DNA from: Gemella haemolysans
Lineage (GTDB): Bacteria; Bacillota; Bacilli; Staphylococcales; Gemellaceae
Assembly: GCF_028308085.1 (NCBI RefSeq)
Contig: NZ_JAQMFS010000008.1
Span: 1-56,116 of the forward strand
Reading direction: 5' to 3'
Length of the DNA: 56,116 nucleotides
Position 1 is the first letter of the stretch. Every line of letters begins with the position of its first letter. Positions 17,994 through 29,676 of the stretch are shown here, one piece after another. Made by a program: the position numbers and the translations under genes. Under the pieces are notes generated by a model. The model worked only from the letters and a program-made list of their open reading frames with translations. It ran no database searches and was not told where the DNA came from.

Positions 17994-18022
17994 TTGTTGA
18001 TTAAAACGATTACATGTATAAT
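17994..18022 (+). promoter_or_regulatory. Promoter of the plus-strand ABC exporter operon
   Basis: TTGTTG (17994-17999), a 17-base spacer and TATAAT (18017-18022) precede the gene by about 32 bases. The perfect -10 box makes this convincing. Confidence 0.7.
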
Positions 18023-18054
18023 ATAACTATATAAAGATATATGGAGGGATGTTT

Positions 18055-18798
18055 ATGATAGAAATTAAAAATCTTACCGTAAAATTTGATACAAAGTGTG
18101 CTGTTGATGATTTAAGTTTTACAATCAATGATGGGGAGATATTCGGGCTTATCGGGCATAATGGAGCTGGTAAGTCAACTACAATCAAATCTCTAGTTAG
18201 TATATTAGAGCCTACTTCGGGTGATATATATTTTAATAATCTACTTTTAAAAAATAATAGATTAGCGTGTAAAAAGCAAATTGGCTATGTACCTGATTCA
18301 CCTGATATGTTTCTTACATTATCAGCCTTTGAATATTGGTCATTAGTCGCTAGCATATACGAAATAGATAATAAAACAAGAGATGAAACTCTTAACAGGT
18401 ACTGCAAATTATTTAATATGATAGGCGTTGAGCATCAGGAAATTAGTTCTTTTTCTCATGGTATGAGGCAAAAAGTATTTGTTATTGGTGCCCTATTATC
18501 AGAACCTAAATTCTGGATTATGGATGAACCAATGACTGGATTAGATCCACAAGCTGCATTTGACTTAAAAAACTTAATGAAAGAACATGCCTCAAAAGGG
18601 AACAGTGTTCTATTCTCTACTCATGTCTTGGAGGTCGCTGAACATCTATGCGACAGAATAGGTATCCTCAGCAAAGGAAAACTAGTTTTTATCGGTACAC
18701 TTAATGAGCTTAAAGAACAATTTGAAGGAGATAATCTTGAAGAAATTTATCTTAATATAGTAAAAAATTCAAATTCAAATATTTTAGGTGGTGATTAA
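18055..18798 (+). CDS. ABC transporter ATP-binding protein
   Basis: This 247-residue ATPase has Walker A GHNGAGKST (about 37-45), the signature SHGMRQK (about 137-143) and Walker B FWIMDEPMTGLDP (about 154-166). GGAGGG at 18043-18048 fits the ATG at 18055 (seven bases) better than the ATG at 18049. It belongs to the DRA/CcmA-like group that pairs with large two-component export permeases. The permease gene starts 2 bases after its stop, so the two form one transporter. The substrate is unknown. Confidence 0.88.
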   Translation: MIEIKNLTVKFDTKCAVDDLSFTINDGEIFGLIGHNGAGKSTTIKSLVSILEPTSGDIYFNNLLLKNNRLACKKQIGYVPDSPDMFLTLSAFEYWSLVASIYEIDNKTRDETLNRYCKLFNMIGVEHQEISSFSHGMRQKVFVIGALLSEPKFWIMDEPMTGLDPQAAFDLKNLMKEHASKGNSVLFSTHVLEVAEHLCDRIGILSKGKLVFIGTLNELKEQFEGDNLEEIYLNIVKNSNSNILGGD

Positions 18799-18800
18799 AC

Positions 18801-20402
18801 ATGAGATTCAATGTAATGAAGGAATTATTCTTAACGAATCTTCTTTATAGTTTTCCTCCACAAAGAAATAAATATAGAAAAAAATTCAGTGGAAAAAGTG
18901 ATATAAGACATAATCTTTTTAGAAATGTTTTAATGATGAATTTGGTCAATTTCTTAAATATTTTATTTGTATTTTCAATATTTTCTCGTGGTTTTAACTT
19001 TTCTGGATCGGGTTATAGGAGTATACTTTTCTTTATTTTATTAATGGTATTTATCCAAATTTTAAATAATTTTACCAATATGTTTTATGAAAGTGATGAT
19101 ACATTAGCAATTATTCATTTACCAATTACAGGGGCTGAGATATTCTTTAGTAAATTGTTCACTCTACTTACACTAGTTATAAGTAATTTTATTCCATTAA
19201 TAGTTATAAACTTGATTATTGGATTAAATGCAGAGTTTTCAATTCAAAAACTTTTCTTCGTATTAGTATATAGTTTTGCATTTATTATTACTTTAATATG
19301 TTCTATAATGACGATACTTTCATTTATTACTTATATCCCAAACTTCAAGAAGAATAAAGGAAAAGTTAATGCAGCTACAATCTTGATTGCGTTGATAGTT
19401 TTCACGGGGGGGATATTTGAGTTTGCTCATACTTTTAAAAATATTGGTTCTGAATATAAAGGAGATTTATTTTTAAATATACTCGTGTTAGATATTTCAA
19501 AGACTTATACTTATTTAATAATAACTATAATTCTAGCAGTTATCTCTTTCTTTACTACTTATGTATTCGTAGTAAAAAAATATATGAAAGACTTATATAG
19601 AATATCAGGTAGTACATATACATCTAGTTCTAAAACTATAAAAATTAAAGAAAATACTAATAGTACATCAACTACACTATTTTCTAAACTAATTAAGAGA
19701 AATGTAAAACTATTGTTAAACAGTACAATTTCGTCAACTGTATTTACTAATCTTCTTATCACACTTGGTATATTTATAATTCCGATTATAGAAATTAGAA
19801 AGCACGGGGGTATTACACTACCACCTATATTCTATCCAGTAGCTATGACTATAGGATTTACATTAGCATTGTACATTAATTCTAATCCTATGAATTTTAC
19901 AAGTATAGCAATATCACTAGAAAAACAAGACTATTATTTTTTAAAATCTCTTCCTTTTGATTTCAAAAAATACCTAAAAATCAAATTAGCAATCGCCACT
20001 TGTTTACAACTTGGTTTTGGATTACTTGCTCTGATTATGATGTTAATTATAACTAAAACACCAATCTTATTAGCAATTGTAACAATAATATCTTATATTA
20101 TTTCAAGTATTGTTTTTTCATTCTATAGTTATACAAGCGACTATAAAAAATTATATCTAAACTGGAACACTATCACAGATTTAGCTAATCGTAGTTCGAT
20201 AAATCAAGTCCTATTAACTATTTTAGCTTTCGGAGCTATTTTATTATTAGTACTACTTAATGTCGTGACATTTTTCTTAGTTGCTATGCTGCCATCATCA
20301 GCAAATATAGTAGGAATAATATATTCTCTAATACTAATTATATTGTTGATTCTTGCAACGAGAAAATTAAGAAAAAATGTATTCGATAAAATATATTCAT
20401 AA
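18801..20402 (+). CDS. Large ABC exporter permease
   Basis: This 533-residue protein is very hydrophobic, with about twelve predicted membrane spans in two groups (about 50-265 and 315-525) separated by a charged cytoplasmic loop (about 270-310). The layout matches the putative ABC exporter permeases of Firmicutes, which are usually encoded directly after their ATPase. There is no signal for a peptidase domain or substrate-binding protein. It ends at the bidirectional hairpin repeat at 20411. Confidence 0.78.
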   Translation: MRFNVMKELFLTNLLYSFPPQRNKYRKKFSGKSDIRHNLFRNVLMMNLVNFLNILFVFSIFSRGFNFSGSGYRSILFFILLMVFIQILNNFTNMFYESDDTLAIIHLPITGAEIFFSKLFTLLTLVISNFIPLIVINLIIGLNAEFSIQKLFFVLVYSFAFIITLICSIMTILSFITYIPNFKKNKGKVNAATILIALIVFTGGIFEFAHTFKNIGSEYKGDLFLNILVLDISKTYTYLIITIILAVISFFTTYVFVVKKYMKDLYRISGSTYTSSSKTIKIKENTNSTSTTLFSKLIKRNVKLLLNSTISSTVFTNLLITLGIFIIPIIEIRKHGGITLPPIFYPVAMTIGFTLALYINSNPMNFTSIAISLEKQDYYFLKSLPFDFKKYLKIKLAIATCLQLGFGLLALIMMLIITKTPILLAIVTIISYIISSIVFSFYSYTSDYKKLYLNWNTITDLANRSSINQVLLTILAFGAILLLVLLNVVTFFLVAMLPSSANIVGIIYSLILIILLILATRKLRKNVFDKIYS

Positions 20403-20410
20403 AAAAATAT

Positions 20411-20457
20411 AGCGAGAGGGACTCAACAAAATCGATTTTTGAGTCTATCTCGCTTTT
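20411..20457. terminator. Hairpin repeat copy D, bidirectional terminator
   Basis: GCGAGA/TCTCGC and GACTCAA/TTGAGTC arms enclose the AAAATCGATTTT core, with A and T runs on the two sides. It lies between convergent genes ending at 20402 and 20461. The core is shared with the other dispersed hairpins in this window. Confidence 0.82.
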
Positions 20458-20460
20458 ATC

Positions 20461-21798
20461 TTATTCTATTCCCCTATAATAATCACTGTCTATTTCTCTA
20501 TAAGGAGCTATATCCTGAACGTATTCTAATACTCCTTGAAATTCACCATTTTCATCATAAACACCTGCATAAGTAACATGAACAAACTTTCCTCTTGATT
20601 CTGATTTAAACCACATTTCGTACTTATCTTTTTTTCTATCTCGTAAGTTTTTCATTATAGTTTTAACTTTTTCTAGGTACTTAGGTGGATGACATAGTTC
20701 TACATTTCTACCTACTTGTCCTGGCGTACGCTTAAAAATCATCTCTTCTTCTGAACAATGGTTATTATAATATTGGAAAATTTCCTCTTTGTTAACAAAG
20801 GTAATTTCCATTGGCAGATGATTTAATATCAAATCAATTTGATTTAATGATAGATAACCATTTCCAATTTTCTGAGGTGTATCTCTATTGAAAGTTTCTT
20901 TTTTAACTTCTTTCGGTTTATAGGTAATAGTAAACTCTCCTTCAGGAGTTTGTATTACTTTCGTTAATTCCCCTTCTGTAGCTTCTATTACTTCACTATC
21001 AACGCTAGTAATTTGCATTTCAAAATCTTCTCTATGAGGAATCCACTCTTCTTGAGGTCGAATTATTGCATAACCGTAAGCATCACTGTCCTTTGCTATA
21101 CTCAACCAATCGTCTTGAGTAAATGTTTCTAATAATATCATCAGAAGAATCGACTCTTCCTTAAAGATCATTTCCTCAAATTCTTTAACAAAAACTTCAA
21201 ATTTTTCTTTAACGACAACTATCTCTACATTAGGTAGTTTTTCCGCTTCTTCTTTAGCAAGTTTAAATAAATCTCTTATTTCATCGTCAACACCCCACAT
21301 AACCTTAGGTGGTGCATCATGACCATATTTTTCCATTATAGGAAACATAAGTTCTTCTTTGCGTTTATAATGAATATCAAATTGCCCTAACAATTGCAAC
21401 TGACGAAGCAATCCTTTTAAAACTGCTACTTTTATATCACCATCATCGAGCTTAGCATAATTGTCTAAAATTCGTCGAACTCTTATTATCGCGGCTCTTA
21501 AAGCTAAATTTTCTTGTTTAAACACTTGAACTGGATGTCCTGGATGCTCACTATCTTCAACTTCTACAGTTTTTATCGCACCTTTAAACAAATTAGCATG
21601 TACATTACATAACTTCATAACATCTTCAAAAGTTACGCCAGAATCTGAATTCATAAGCTCATGCTCCATTAAAGATATCTCAATAGCAGATACTCCAGAA
21701 AAATGCTCATTAAACTCCGCCTGTACCGACTCTGCAGATTCTCCATTATGAAGTCGTAATAATATATCGCGTAAAACTTCAATTCTCTTTGTAGCCAT
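20461..21798 (-). CDS. DUF438 - hemerythrin - PAS protein
   Basis: This 445-residue soluble protein reads, in order, as a DUF438 domain (about 10-75), a hemerythrin HHE-type helical bundle (about 85-235, with His and Glu residues such as HPGHPV, HYKRKEELMFP and EESILLMILLE) and a C-terminal PAS domain (about 315-435, FVNKEEIFQYYN to VLEYVQDIAPY). Such proteins are common in anaerobes and facultative Firmicutes and may sense or bind di-iron ligands, oxygen or nitric oxide. This role is not proven. Its start overlaps the stop of the DUF1858 gene by one base, so the two are co-translated. Confidence 0.85.
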   Translation of the reverse strand: MATKRIEVLRDILLRLHNGESAESVQAEFNEHFSGVSAIEISLMEHELMNSDSGVTFEDVMKLCNVHANLFKGAIKTVEVEDSEHPGHPVQVFKQENLALRAAIIRVRRILDNYAKLDDGDIKVAVLKGLLRQLQLLGQFDIHYKRKEELMFPIMEKYGHDAPPKVMWGVDDEIRDLFKLAKEEAEKLPNVEIVVVKEKFEVFVKEFEEMIFKEESILLMILLETFTQDDWLSIAKDSDAYGYAIIRPQEEWIPHREDFEMQITSVDSEVIEATEGELTKVIQTPEGEFTITYKPKEVKKETFNRDTPQKIGNGYLSLNQIDLILNHLPMEITFVNKEEIFQYYNNHCSEEEMIFKRTPGQVGRNVELCHPPKYLEKVKTIMKNLRDRKKDKYEMWFKSESRGKFVHVTYAGVYDENGEFQGVLEYVQDIAPYREIDSDYYRGIE

Positions 21799-22031
21799 TA
21801 TTCTAGTCCTACTACTTCATATCCGTTAGCTTCTAATGTAGCAATAATTGTTTCAAGTTTAATTCCTGCCAATTTCGAACCCATTCTAAGTGAAGTCTTT
21901 CTACCTACAGTATTTCTCATAATCGGATTAGCTAAAGGCTTAAACCCTAAATCTACTAAAATATCCAATACTTCTGGGTGTTTATCAACAACTTGTGCAA
22001 CTGGTATACTCACATCAATAATATTATCCAT
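21798..22031 (-). CDS. DUF1858 domain protein
   Basis: This 77-residue protein has the DUF1858 pattern: I-DVSIPVAQVVDKHPEVLDILVDLGF, then GRKTSLRMGSKLAG. It is related to the N-terminal domain of ScdA/YtfE/Ric-type di-iron repair proteins. It lacks the cysteine seen in hybrid-cluster-type relatives. It overlaps and precedes the DUF438/hemerythrin gene, so the pair may act as one redox or nitric-oxide response unit. Confidence 0.8.
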   Translation of the reverse strand: MDNIIDVSIPVAQVVDKHPEVLDILVDLGFKPLANPIMRNTVGRKTSLRMGSKLAGIKLETIIATLEANGYEVVGLE

Positions 22032-22117
22032 TTCTCATTACCTCACTACCTTATATTATTAATATAATTATATCATAAGCCACTGATAATCGCTATCAAA
22101 TTAAAATGATAATATAA

Positions 22118-22156
22118 AAAGATGTAACTTAAATATTTTCTCTAAGTTACATCTTT
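22118..22156 (-). terminator. Terminator of the pyr operon
   Basis: AAAGATGTAACTTA (22118-22131) pairs perfectly with TAAGTTACATCTTT (22143-22156) and is followed on the minus strand by T-rich sequence. It lies about 60 bases past the pyrE stop. Confidence 0.87.
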
Positions 22157-22216
22157 AATATTACTTTATATACTTTATTTCCTTGGAACTAATCTCAATC
22201 CGATAAAGAACTTTTA

Positions 22217-22831
22217 TTATAAATTATTTCTCCATTCAAGAAGTTTTTCTACATCTTCTTGTTTGATATAATCACTTGCTACAGCTTCTTCGATTAAGTA
22301 GTTATAGTTAGTTAATGTGTGATACTCTACTTTATCTGCTGCAAAGGCATCTTGTGCTTTCTTAAGTTCATAACTAAATATTGCCACAACACCTAGAACT
22401 ACTGCACCAGCTTCTTCTAACGCTTTAGCTACTTTTAATGAAGATAATCCAGTTGAGATTAAGTCTTCAATAATAACAACTTTTTGCCCTTCTAGTAATC
22501 TACCTTCGATTTGATTTGTTTTCCCGTGTTTTTTAGCTGAATCTCTCACGTAAATCATAGGTAAATCTAATACTTCACTTACCCATGCAGCGTGAGGAAT
22601 ACCTGCTGTTGCAGTACCCGCAACTACTTCTACTTCTGGGAATTTAGCTTTAATTACTTCACTCATACCAGCTGCTATTTCACGACGAATCGCTGGATAA
22701 GACATTGTAATTCTGTTGTCACAGTAAATTGGTGATTTAATTCCAGATGTCCAAGTGAAATAATCATTTGGTCTTAATGCTACTGCTTCAATATCTAATA
22801 AGTGTTTTGCTATTTTTCTTTCTAATGCCAT
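22217..22831 (-). CDS. pyrE: Orotate phosphoribosyltransferase
   Basis: This 204-residue enzyme joins orotate and PRPP to OMP, the fifth step of UMP synthesis. The PRPP-binding loop [11 protein letters not shown] is at about 116-126, and the flexible loop with Lys-His-Gly-Lys is at about 97-103. It is the last gene of the pyr operon, 34 bases after pyrF, with GGAG before the ATG. Confidence 0.96.
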   Translation of the reverse strand: MALERKIAKHLLDIEAVALRPNDYFTWTSGIKSPIYCDNRITMSYPAIRREIAAGMSEVIKAKFPEVEVVAGTATAGIPHAAWVSEVLDLPMIYVRDSAKKHGKTNQIEGRLLEGQKVVIIEDLISTGLSSLKVAKALEEAGAVVLGVVAIFSYELKKAQDAFAADKVEYHTLTNYNYLIEEAVASDYIKQEDVEKLLEWRNNL

Positions 22832-22865
22832 GTTTTTCTCCTTTATCTTAGCTGTATGTCTAATA

Positions 22866-23564
22866 TTATTTTACGAATTGTTTTTTAATTAAGTTATAAA
22901 CTTCAAGTGGATTTTCTGATTTAGTTATAGAACGACCAACTACAATATGTGTACTTCCTTCTTCGTTAGCAACAGTTGGAGTTGCTACACGTTTTTGATC
23001 TCCTACTTCATCTGTTTCTAATCTTATTCCTGGAGTTACTTTTAAGAAGTCATCTCCACAGTTTTCTCTAATTAATCTTGCTTCCCAAACTGATGAAACC
23101 ACTCCATCAAGTCCTGCTTTTTTAGCTAGTTTAGCATAATTAATTACACTCTCTTCTAGAGATACAGATATTAACTGCTCTTCTTTCATCGCTTCTTCTG
23201 ATGTCGAAGTTAATTGTGTTATAGCTATTACATTAGTATCTACACTACCACCTTCTACCATTCCTCGTTTTGCTGCTTTTAGCATCTCATAGCCTCCTGC
23301 AGCATGTACAGTAAGAATATCAACTTTGAATTTCGCTAATCCTTTTGTCGCACCATAAACTGTATTAGGAATATCATGTAGTTTAAGATCTAAGAATATC
23401 TTGTGTCCTAATTCTTTAATTTTTTCAATAACAACAGGTCCATTTTGTAGGTATAATTCCATCCCTACTTTTACAAATAATTTTTCTTCACCAAATTTTT
23501 CTAAAAAATTTAAAGTGTATTCCAAAGTAGGAAAATCTAACGCTATTATTACATCTTTATTCAT
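22866..23564 (-). CDS. pyrF: Orotidine 5'-phosphate decarboxylase
   Basis: This 232-residue TIM-barrel enzyme makes UMP from OMP. The catalytic [11 protein letters not shown] segment (about 59-69) holds the Asp-Lys-Asp array, and the C-terminal VGRSIT phosphate loop is near 213. It starts 14 bases after pyrD and is followed by pyrE. Confidence 0.96.
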   Translation of the reverse strand: MNKDVIIALDFPTLEYTLNFLEKFGEEKLFVKVGMELYLQNGPVVIEKIKELGHKIFLDLKLHDIPNTVYGATKGLAKFKVDILTVHAAGGYEMLKAAKRGMVEGGSVDTNVIAITQLTSTSEEAMKEEQLISVSLEESVINYAKLAKKAGLDGVVSSVWEARLIRENCGDDFLKVTPGIRLETDEVGDQKRVATPTVANEEGSTHIVVGRSITKSENPLEVYNLIKKQFVK

Positions 23565-23578
23565 AATATTTCTCCTTT

Positions 23579-24502
<924 letters not shown>

Positions 24503-25267
24503 CTATAATGCTATTTCTTTCGAATCATATACTGGTCCATCATAACATACACGTGAGATCGAACCATCGATTTTTTCACAAACACATGCATAACATGCAC
24601 CTACTCCACAGGCCATTCTCTCTTCTAAAGAAATATACCCCATCTTTTCTTCATCCATCTTAGTTAATGCTTTTAACATAGCAAATGGACCACAACTATA
24701 ATACTTATCATAGTCAACTTCATAATTTTTTATAACATCAGTAACAAAACCTTTTTCTCCATAACTTCCATCAGCTGTAGCAACATAAGTTGTACCAAGC
24801 TCTGCAAATTTTTCTTCATAAAACACATCTTTCACATTATTAAAACCTAAAATATGTACAGTGTTTACCCCTTGTTTTCTAAATTGCTTTGCTAATTCAT
24901 ATAATGGTGGAACTCCAATTCCTCCACCTACTAACAATGCAGTTTGCCCTTTTTCTAGCGTATAAACATCATATCCTTTTCCTAATGGTCCTAATACGTC
25001 TACTAAATTACCTGCTTCTAATTCTGAGATCTTTTTAGTACCTTCTCCATCTGCTCTGTAGACCATCACAAATGTATTTTTTTCTTTGTTAATTTCACAA
25101 ATTGAAATTGGTCTTCTTAATAAAAACTCATAGCTGTTACTTACTTTAATATTTACGAATTGTCCTGGTGTATTCATTTCTTTAACTACATCTCCTTGTA
25201 GTTCAATTCTAAATATTTTATCTGCTACTTGTTCATTACTGATTACTGTTGCTAAATAAGTATCCAT
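24503..25267 (-). CDS. pyrK: Dihydroorotate dehydrogenase electron-transfer subunit
   Basis: This 254-residue protein has an FAD domain (LLRRPISI, about 51-58), an NAD domain ([17 protein letters not shown], about 111-127) and a C-terminal [2Fe-2S] site with cysteines in [11 protein letters not shown] and SRVCYDGP. It passes electrons from PyrD's FMN to NAD+. A hairpin (GAAGAAGGG with CCCCTTCTTC, 25287-25313) lies between carB and pyrK and may stabilise or process the mRNA there. Confidence 0.95.
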   Translation of the reverse strand: MDTYLATVISNEQVADKIFRIELQGDVVKEMNTPGQFVNIKVSNSYEFLLRRPISICEINKEKNTFVMVYRADGEGTKKISELEAGNLVDVLGPLGKGYDVYTLEKGQTALLVGGGIGVPPLYELAKQFRKQGVNTVHILGFNNVKDVFYEEKFAELGTTYVATADGSYGEKGFVTDVIKNYEVDYDKYYSCGPFAMLKALTKMDEEKMGYISLEERMACGVGACYACVCEKIDGSISRVCYDGPVYDSKEIAL

Positions 25268-25327
25268 CCAAATGCTCCTTCTGTAAGAAGAAGGGAAAAA
25301 ATTTCCCCTTCTTCATCATTTTTTATT

Positions 25328-28300
25328 TTATAGTGGTAATATATCAAATGAGATTGATTCTAAAACTTTTAGTAGCGCATCTGCTGTATCTAATGATGTT
25401 AAACATACAACCTCTTGTTCACTCGCTACACGGCGAATCTTGAATCCGTCTTTTGTTACATCTTTATCTTTTGAAGTAGTATTTACTACTACATCCACAT
25501 CTCCATTATATATAGCATCAAGTACACTGTAATCACTTTGATTAATTTTTCCTACTGGAGTAACTCTTAATCCGTGTTCATCTAAGTACTTAGCTGTTCC
25601 TTCTGTAGCTAATAGGTTGTATCCTAAGCCGAAAAAACGTTTTGCTATATTTAATGCTTCTTCTTTATCATCATCACTAATTGTGAATAAGATATTTCCT
25701 TGATCACTTACCTTGATTCCTGCTGCAAGAAGTCCTTTATAAAGTGATTTTTCTAGAGTTCTATCACTTCCCATTACTTCTCCAGTTGATTTCATCTCAG
25801 GCCCAAGAGTAGTATCAACATCTTTTAGTTTTTGGAAACTAAACACTGGTACTTTAGTATACACATTTTCTGCTTCTGGTAATAACCCAGTTTCATATCC
25901 TTTAGATTTTAGCGTTTCTCCAATGATAGCTCCAGCAGCAAGTTTCGCCATCGGAACTCCTGTAATTTTACTTAAGAATGGTACAGTTCTTGAGCTTCGA
26001 GGGTTAACTTCTAGTACGAATACTTCCCCTTTACTGATTACATATTGGATATTTAATAGTCCTACAATGTTTAATCCTTTTGCTAATTTAATTGTATATT
26101 CTATTAACTTAGCTTTTTCACCTTCTGTTAATGTTTGAGGTGGATATACTGCTATAGAATCCCCAGAGTGAACCCCAGCTCTTTCGATATGCTCCATAAT
26201 ACCTGGAATAATTACTGTTTCACCATCACTAATGGCATCTACTTCTATCTCACGACCAACTAAATATCTGTCAGTTAGTACTGGATGCTCTGGCGTAAGT
26301 TTTACCGCTGTTTTCATATAACGACGTAATTCAGATTCTTCATAAACTATTTCCATAGCTCGTCCACCAAGTACATATGATGGTCTTACTAATACAGGGT
26401 ATCCAATTTCTTCAGCATTCTTAACTGCTGTTTCTACATCAAAAGCAGTTTTCCCAAGTGGTTGTGGAATATCTAGTTTATGTAATAATTCTTCAAATTT
26501 ATCTCTATCTTCTGCATTATCGATTTCTTCTAAAGCTGTACCTAGAATTTTCACGCCGTGTTTTTCTAATTTAGCCGCTAGGTTAATCGCTGTTTGTCCA
26601 CCAAATTGTACTACAACTCCAAGTGGATTTTCATGATTAATTATCGCCATTACATCTTCTTCAGTTAGTGGCTCAAAGTACAGTTTATCAGAGATTGTAA
26701 AGTCTGTAGAAACTGTTTCTGGGTTGTTATTAACAATAATTGCTTCGTAACCAGCATCTTTAATCGCCATTACTGCGTGTACTGTTGCGTAGTCGAACTC
26801 TACACCTTGTCCGATTCGGATAGGACCAGATCCTAGTACAACAATTTTTTTCTTATCGCTAACGATTGATTCTTCCTCTTGTTCATAACTTGAGTAGAAG
26901 TATGGTGTTTCTGAAACAAACTCAGCTGCACATGTATCAACCATTTTGAATACTGGAGTTATTTTATTTTCTTGACGAAGGTTATAGATATCATCTTCTG
27001 TCACTCCCCATCTGTGGGCAATTACCTTATCAGAGAATCCGTATTTTTTAGCATATTCTAGTAAATCTACATTTCCAACATTGTCTTTTAATTCATGCTC
27101 AATATCAATGATATTTTGCATTTTCTCTAAGAAGAACATGTCAATTTTTGTAATATCGTGAATATCTTTTGTGCTTTGTCCACGTCTTAAAGCTTCTCCG
27201 ATAAAGAATAATCTTTCATCTCCAGCTTGTTTAATCTTGTCAATAATTTCTTCTAATGTGAAATCATCTCCGTTTGGCAGCCCAAGGTGGTGTACCCCAT
27301 ATTCTAGTGAACGAATAGCTTTTAGTAAACTTTCTTCATAAGTTCTACCCATCGCCATTACTTCACCGGTAGCTTTCATTTGTGTTCCTAGTTTTCTATC
27401 TGCATTTTCAAATTTATCAAATGGGAAACGTGGAATTTTACTTACTACGTAGTCAAGTGTTGGTTCGAAACAAGCATATGAGTTTTGTGTAACTGGGTTT
27501 ATAATTTCATCAAGTGTTAAACCTACAGCAATTTTCGCTGCGATTTTCGCGATTGGATATCCTGTTGCTTTTGAAGCTAGAGCTGATGAACGTGATACCC
27601 TCGGATTAACTTCTATAATATAGTATTTGAATGAATTTGGATCAAGTGCAAGTTGTACGTTACATCCACCTTCAATTTTTAAAGCTCTAATAATTTTTAA
27701 TGATACATTACGTAGCATGTGGTACTCTCTGTCTGTTAATGTTTGAGAAGGTGCTACTACTACTGAATCCCCTGTATGAATCCCCACTGGATCAATATTT
27801 TCCATATTACATACAACAATCGCTGTATCGTTAGAGTCACGCATTACTTCGTATTCAATTTCTTTAAACCCTGCGATAGATTTTTCTAATAGACATTGAG
27901 TAACTGGTGAATAGTGTAATCCACTACTTACGATTTCTTCTAAATCTTTCTCATCGTAACAGATACCTCCACCTGTTCCTCCCATTGTGAAGGCAGGACG
28001 AACGATTACTGGATATCCTATTTCAGCAACGAATTCTCTCGCTTCATCTAGAGTTGTAATAATTGCTGATTCTGGAACTGGTTCATTTAGTTCATTCATA
28101 AGGTCACGGAATAATTCTCTATCCTCTGCTTGTTCAATTGAACTTAATTTTGTTCCTAATAATTCCACTCCGTATTTATCTAAGATTCCACTCTTATGTA
28201 GCTCAACCGCAAGGTTAAGTCCTACTTGTCCCCCTAATGTTGGAAGTAATGCATCAGGTCTTTCTTTTCTGATAATTTTACTTACAAACTCAAGAGTTAA

Positions 28301-28504
28301 AGGTTCCATATATACTTTATCAGCGATTTCTTTATCAGTCATGATTGTTGCTGGGTTAGAGTTAACTAAGATAACTTCATATCCTTCTTCTCTTAAAGAT
28401 AGACATGCTTGAGTTCCAGCGTAGTCAAACTCTGCTGCTTGACCTATTGTAATTGGTCCAGATCCTATTACTAGTATTGTTTTTATATCATTACGTTTTG
28501 GCAT
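25328..28504 (-). CDS. carB: Carbamoyl-phosphate synthase large subunit
   Basis: This 1058-residue enzyme has two repeated ATP-grasp halves (about 1-400 and 555-930), recognised by the duplicated [18 protein letters not shown] and EVNPR motifs, and a C-terminal MGS-like regulatory domain (about 935-1058). It makes carbamoyl phosphate from bicarbonate, ammonia and two ATP. It is placed between carA and pyrK in the pyr operon, so arginine synthesis must share this enzyme or lack one. Confidence 0.97.
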   Translation of the reverse strand: MPKRNDIKTILVIGSGPITIGQAAEFDYAGTQACLSLREEGYEVILVNSNPATIMTDKEIADKVYMEPLTLEFVSKIIRKERPDALLPTLGGQVGLNLAVELHKSGILDKYGVELLGTKLSSIEQAEDRELFRDLMNELNEPVPESAIITTLDEAREFVAEIGYPVIVRPAFTMGGTGGGICYDEKDLEEIVSSGLHYSPVTQCLLEKSIAGFKEIEYEVMRDSNDTAIVVCNMENIDPVGIHTGDSVVVAPSQTLTDREYHMLRNVSLKIIRALKIEGGCNVQLALDPNSFKYYIIEVNPRVSRSSALASKATGYPIAKIAAKIAVGLTLDEIINPVTQNSYACFEPTLDYVVSKIPRFPFDKFENADRKLGTQMKATGEVMAMGRTYEESLLKAIRSLEYGVHHLGLPNGDDFTLEEIIDKIKQAGDERLFFIGEALRRGQSTKDIHDITKIDMFFLEKMQNIIDIEHELKDNVGNVDLLEYAKKYGFSDKVIAHRWGVTEDDIYNLRQENKITPVFKMVDTCAAEFVSETPYFYSSYEQEEESIVSDKKKIVVLGSGPIRIGQGVEFDYATVHAVMAIKDAGYEAIIVNNNPETVSTDFTISDKLYFEPLTEEDVMAIINHENPLGVVVQFGGQTAINLAAKLEKHGVKILGTALEEIDNAEDRDKFEELLHKLDIPQPLGKTAFDVETAVKNAEEIGYPVLVRPSYVLGGRAMEIVYEESELRRYMKTAVKLTPEHPVLTDRYLVGREIEVDAISDGETVIIPGIMEHIERAGVHSGDSIAVYPPQTLTEGEKAKLIEYTIKLAKGLNIVGLLNIQYVISKGEVFVLEVNPRSSRTVPFLSKITGVPMAKLAAGAIIGETLKSKGYETGLLPEAENVYTKVPVFSFQKLKDVDTTLGPEMKSTGEVMGSDRTLEKSLYKGLLAAGIKVSDQGNILFTISDDDKEEALNIAKRFFGLGYNLLATEGTAKYLDEHGLRVTPVGKINQSDYSVLDAIYNGDVDVVVNTTSKDKDVTKDGFKIRRVASEQEVVCLTSLDTADALLKVLESISFDILPL

Positions 28505-28556
28505 TTTTATTCTCCTTAATTTTGCATCGGTACTCTATAATTTCTCAGGTTATTTC

Positions 28557-29645
28557 CTATTTGTTTTCTTTAAATTCTCTCATATAATCTATAAACTGAT
28601 CGAATAAGTAGTTAGGATCGTGTGGTCCTGGTGATGCTTCTGGGTGATATTGTACTGAAAATACTGGGTATTTTTTGTGTCGTACTCCTTCACATGTTTT
28701 ATCATTTACTGATAGGTGTGTAAGTTCTAAATCTGTATCTTTTAGTGAGTCGATATCTACACTGAAACCATGGTTTTGTGAAGTAATATCAACTTTTCCA
28801 GTTATTAGGTTTTTAACTGGGTGGTTAGCTCCACGGTGCCCGAATTTAAGTTTATATGTTTTCGCTCCGCATGCTAATGAAATAAGTTGGTGTCCCATAC
28901 AAATTCCAAAAATTGGAATTTTTGGCATAACTTCTTTAAGCATCTCAATTGTTTCTGGTACATCTTCTGGATCCCCAGGTCCATTACTTAACATGATTCC
29001 ATCTGGGTTAAGTCTGAAAATTTCCGCAGCTGTTACGTTATGAGGTACAACAACGATATCACAATTACGTTCATTAAGTTCTCTTAGTATCCCTGATTTC
29101 ATACCAAAGTCCACTAGTACTACTCTATATCCATTTCCTGAAGATAAGAAAGCTTTTTGAGTTGAAACTTGTTCAATTTGGTTCGTTGGTAAATCAGTTT
29201 TTCTAAGATTTTCTAATTGTTCTTCTGGATCCATACAAAGGTCTGTGATTATTCCTTTGATTGTACCGTGTTCTCTTATTTTTCTTGTTAAACTACGTGT
29301 ATCGATTCCTGAAATTCCTGGAATGTTAAGTTCTTTTAACACTTCATCTAAACTGTATTCCGTTCTAAAGTTAGAAGGTTTTTTACAAACTTCCCTAACG
29401 ATAAGCCCTTTAATACTTGGATTAATTGTCTCAAAGTCATCTCTATTGATTCCGTAGTTTCCGATTAATGGATAAGTAAATGTTACTATTTGCCCATTGT
29501 ATGATGGATCTGATAGTGTTTCTTGATATCCAGTCATACCTGTGTTAAATACTACCTCTCCTGCTAGTGCTTTGTTAGCACCGAATCCATATCCTTTATA
29601 TACTGTTCCATCTTCTAAAATTAGTTGTCTATCGTAACTGTACAT
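28557..29645 (-). CDS. carA: Carbamoyl-phosphate synthase small subunit
   Basis: This 362-residue glutaminase subunit has a class I amidotransferase domain in its C-terminal half: the nucleophile Cys in FGICMGHQL (about 246-254) and the His/Glu of VQYHPEASPG (about 330-339). It supplies ammonia to CarB through an internal tunnel. It starts 31 bases after pyrC and precedes carB by 52 bases. Confidence 0.96.
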   Translation of the reverse strand: MYSYDRQLILEDGTVYKGYGFGANKALAGEVVFNTGMTGYQETLSDPSYNGQIVTFTYPLIGNYGINRDDFETINPSIKGLIVREVCKKPSNFRTEYSLDEVLKELNIPGISGIDTRSLTRKIREHGTIKGIITDLCMDPEEQLENLRKTDLPTNQIEQVSTQKAFLSSGNGYRVVLVDFGMKSGILRELNERNCDIVVVPHNVTAAEIFRLNPDGIMLSNGPGDPEDVPETIEMLKEVMPKIPIFGICMGHQLISLACGAKTYKLKFGHRGANHPVKNLITGKVDITSQNHGFSVDIDSLKDTDLELTHLSVNDKTCEGVRHKKYPVFSVQYHPEASPGPHDPNYLFDQFIDYMREFKENK

Positions 29646-29676
29646 CTTTGTTCTCTCTTTCTAAGTTTTTTATTTT

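Noticed and set aside
27987-28412. 141-codon plus-strand ORF inside carB
   Set aside because: It is an antisense shadow of a highly conserved gene with Ser/Leu-rich, meaningless translation.
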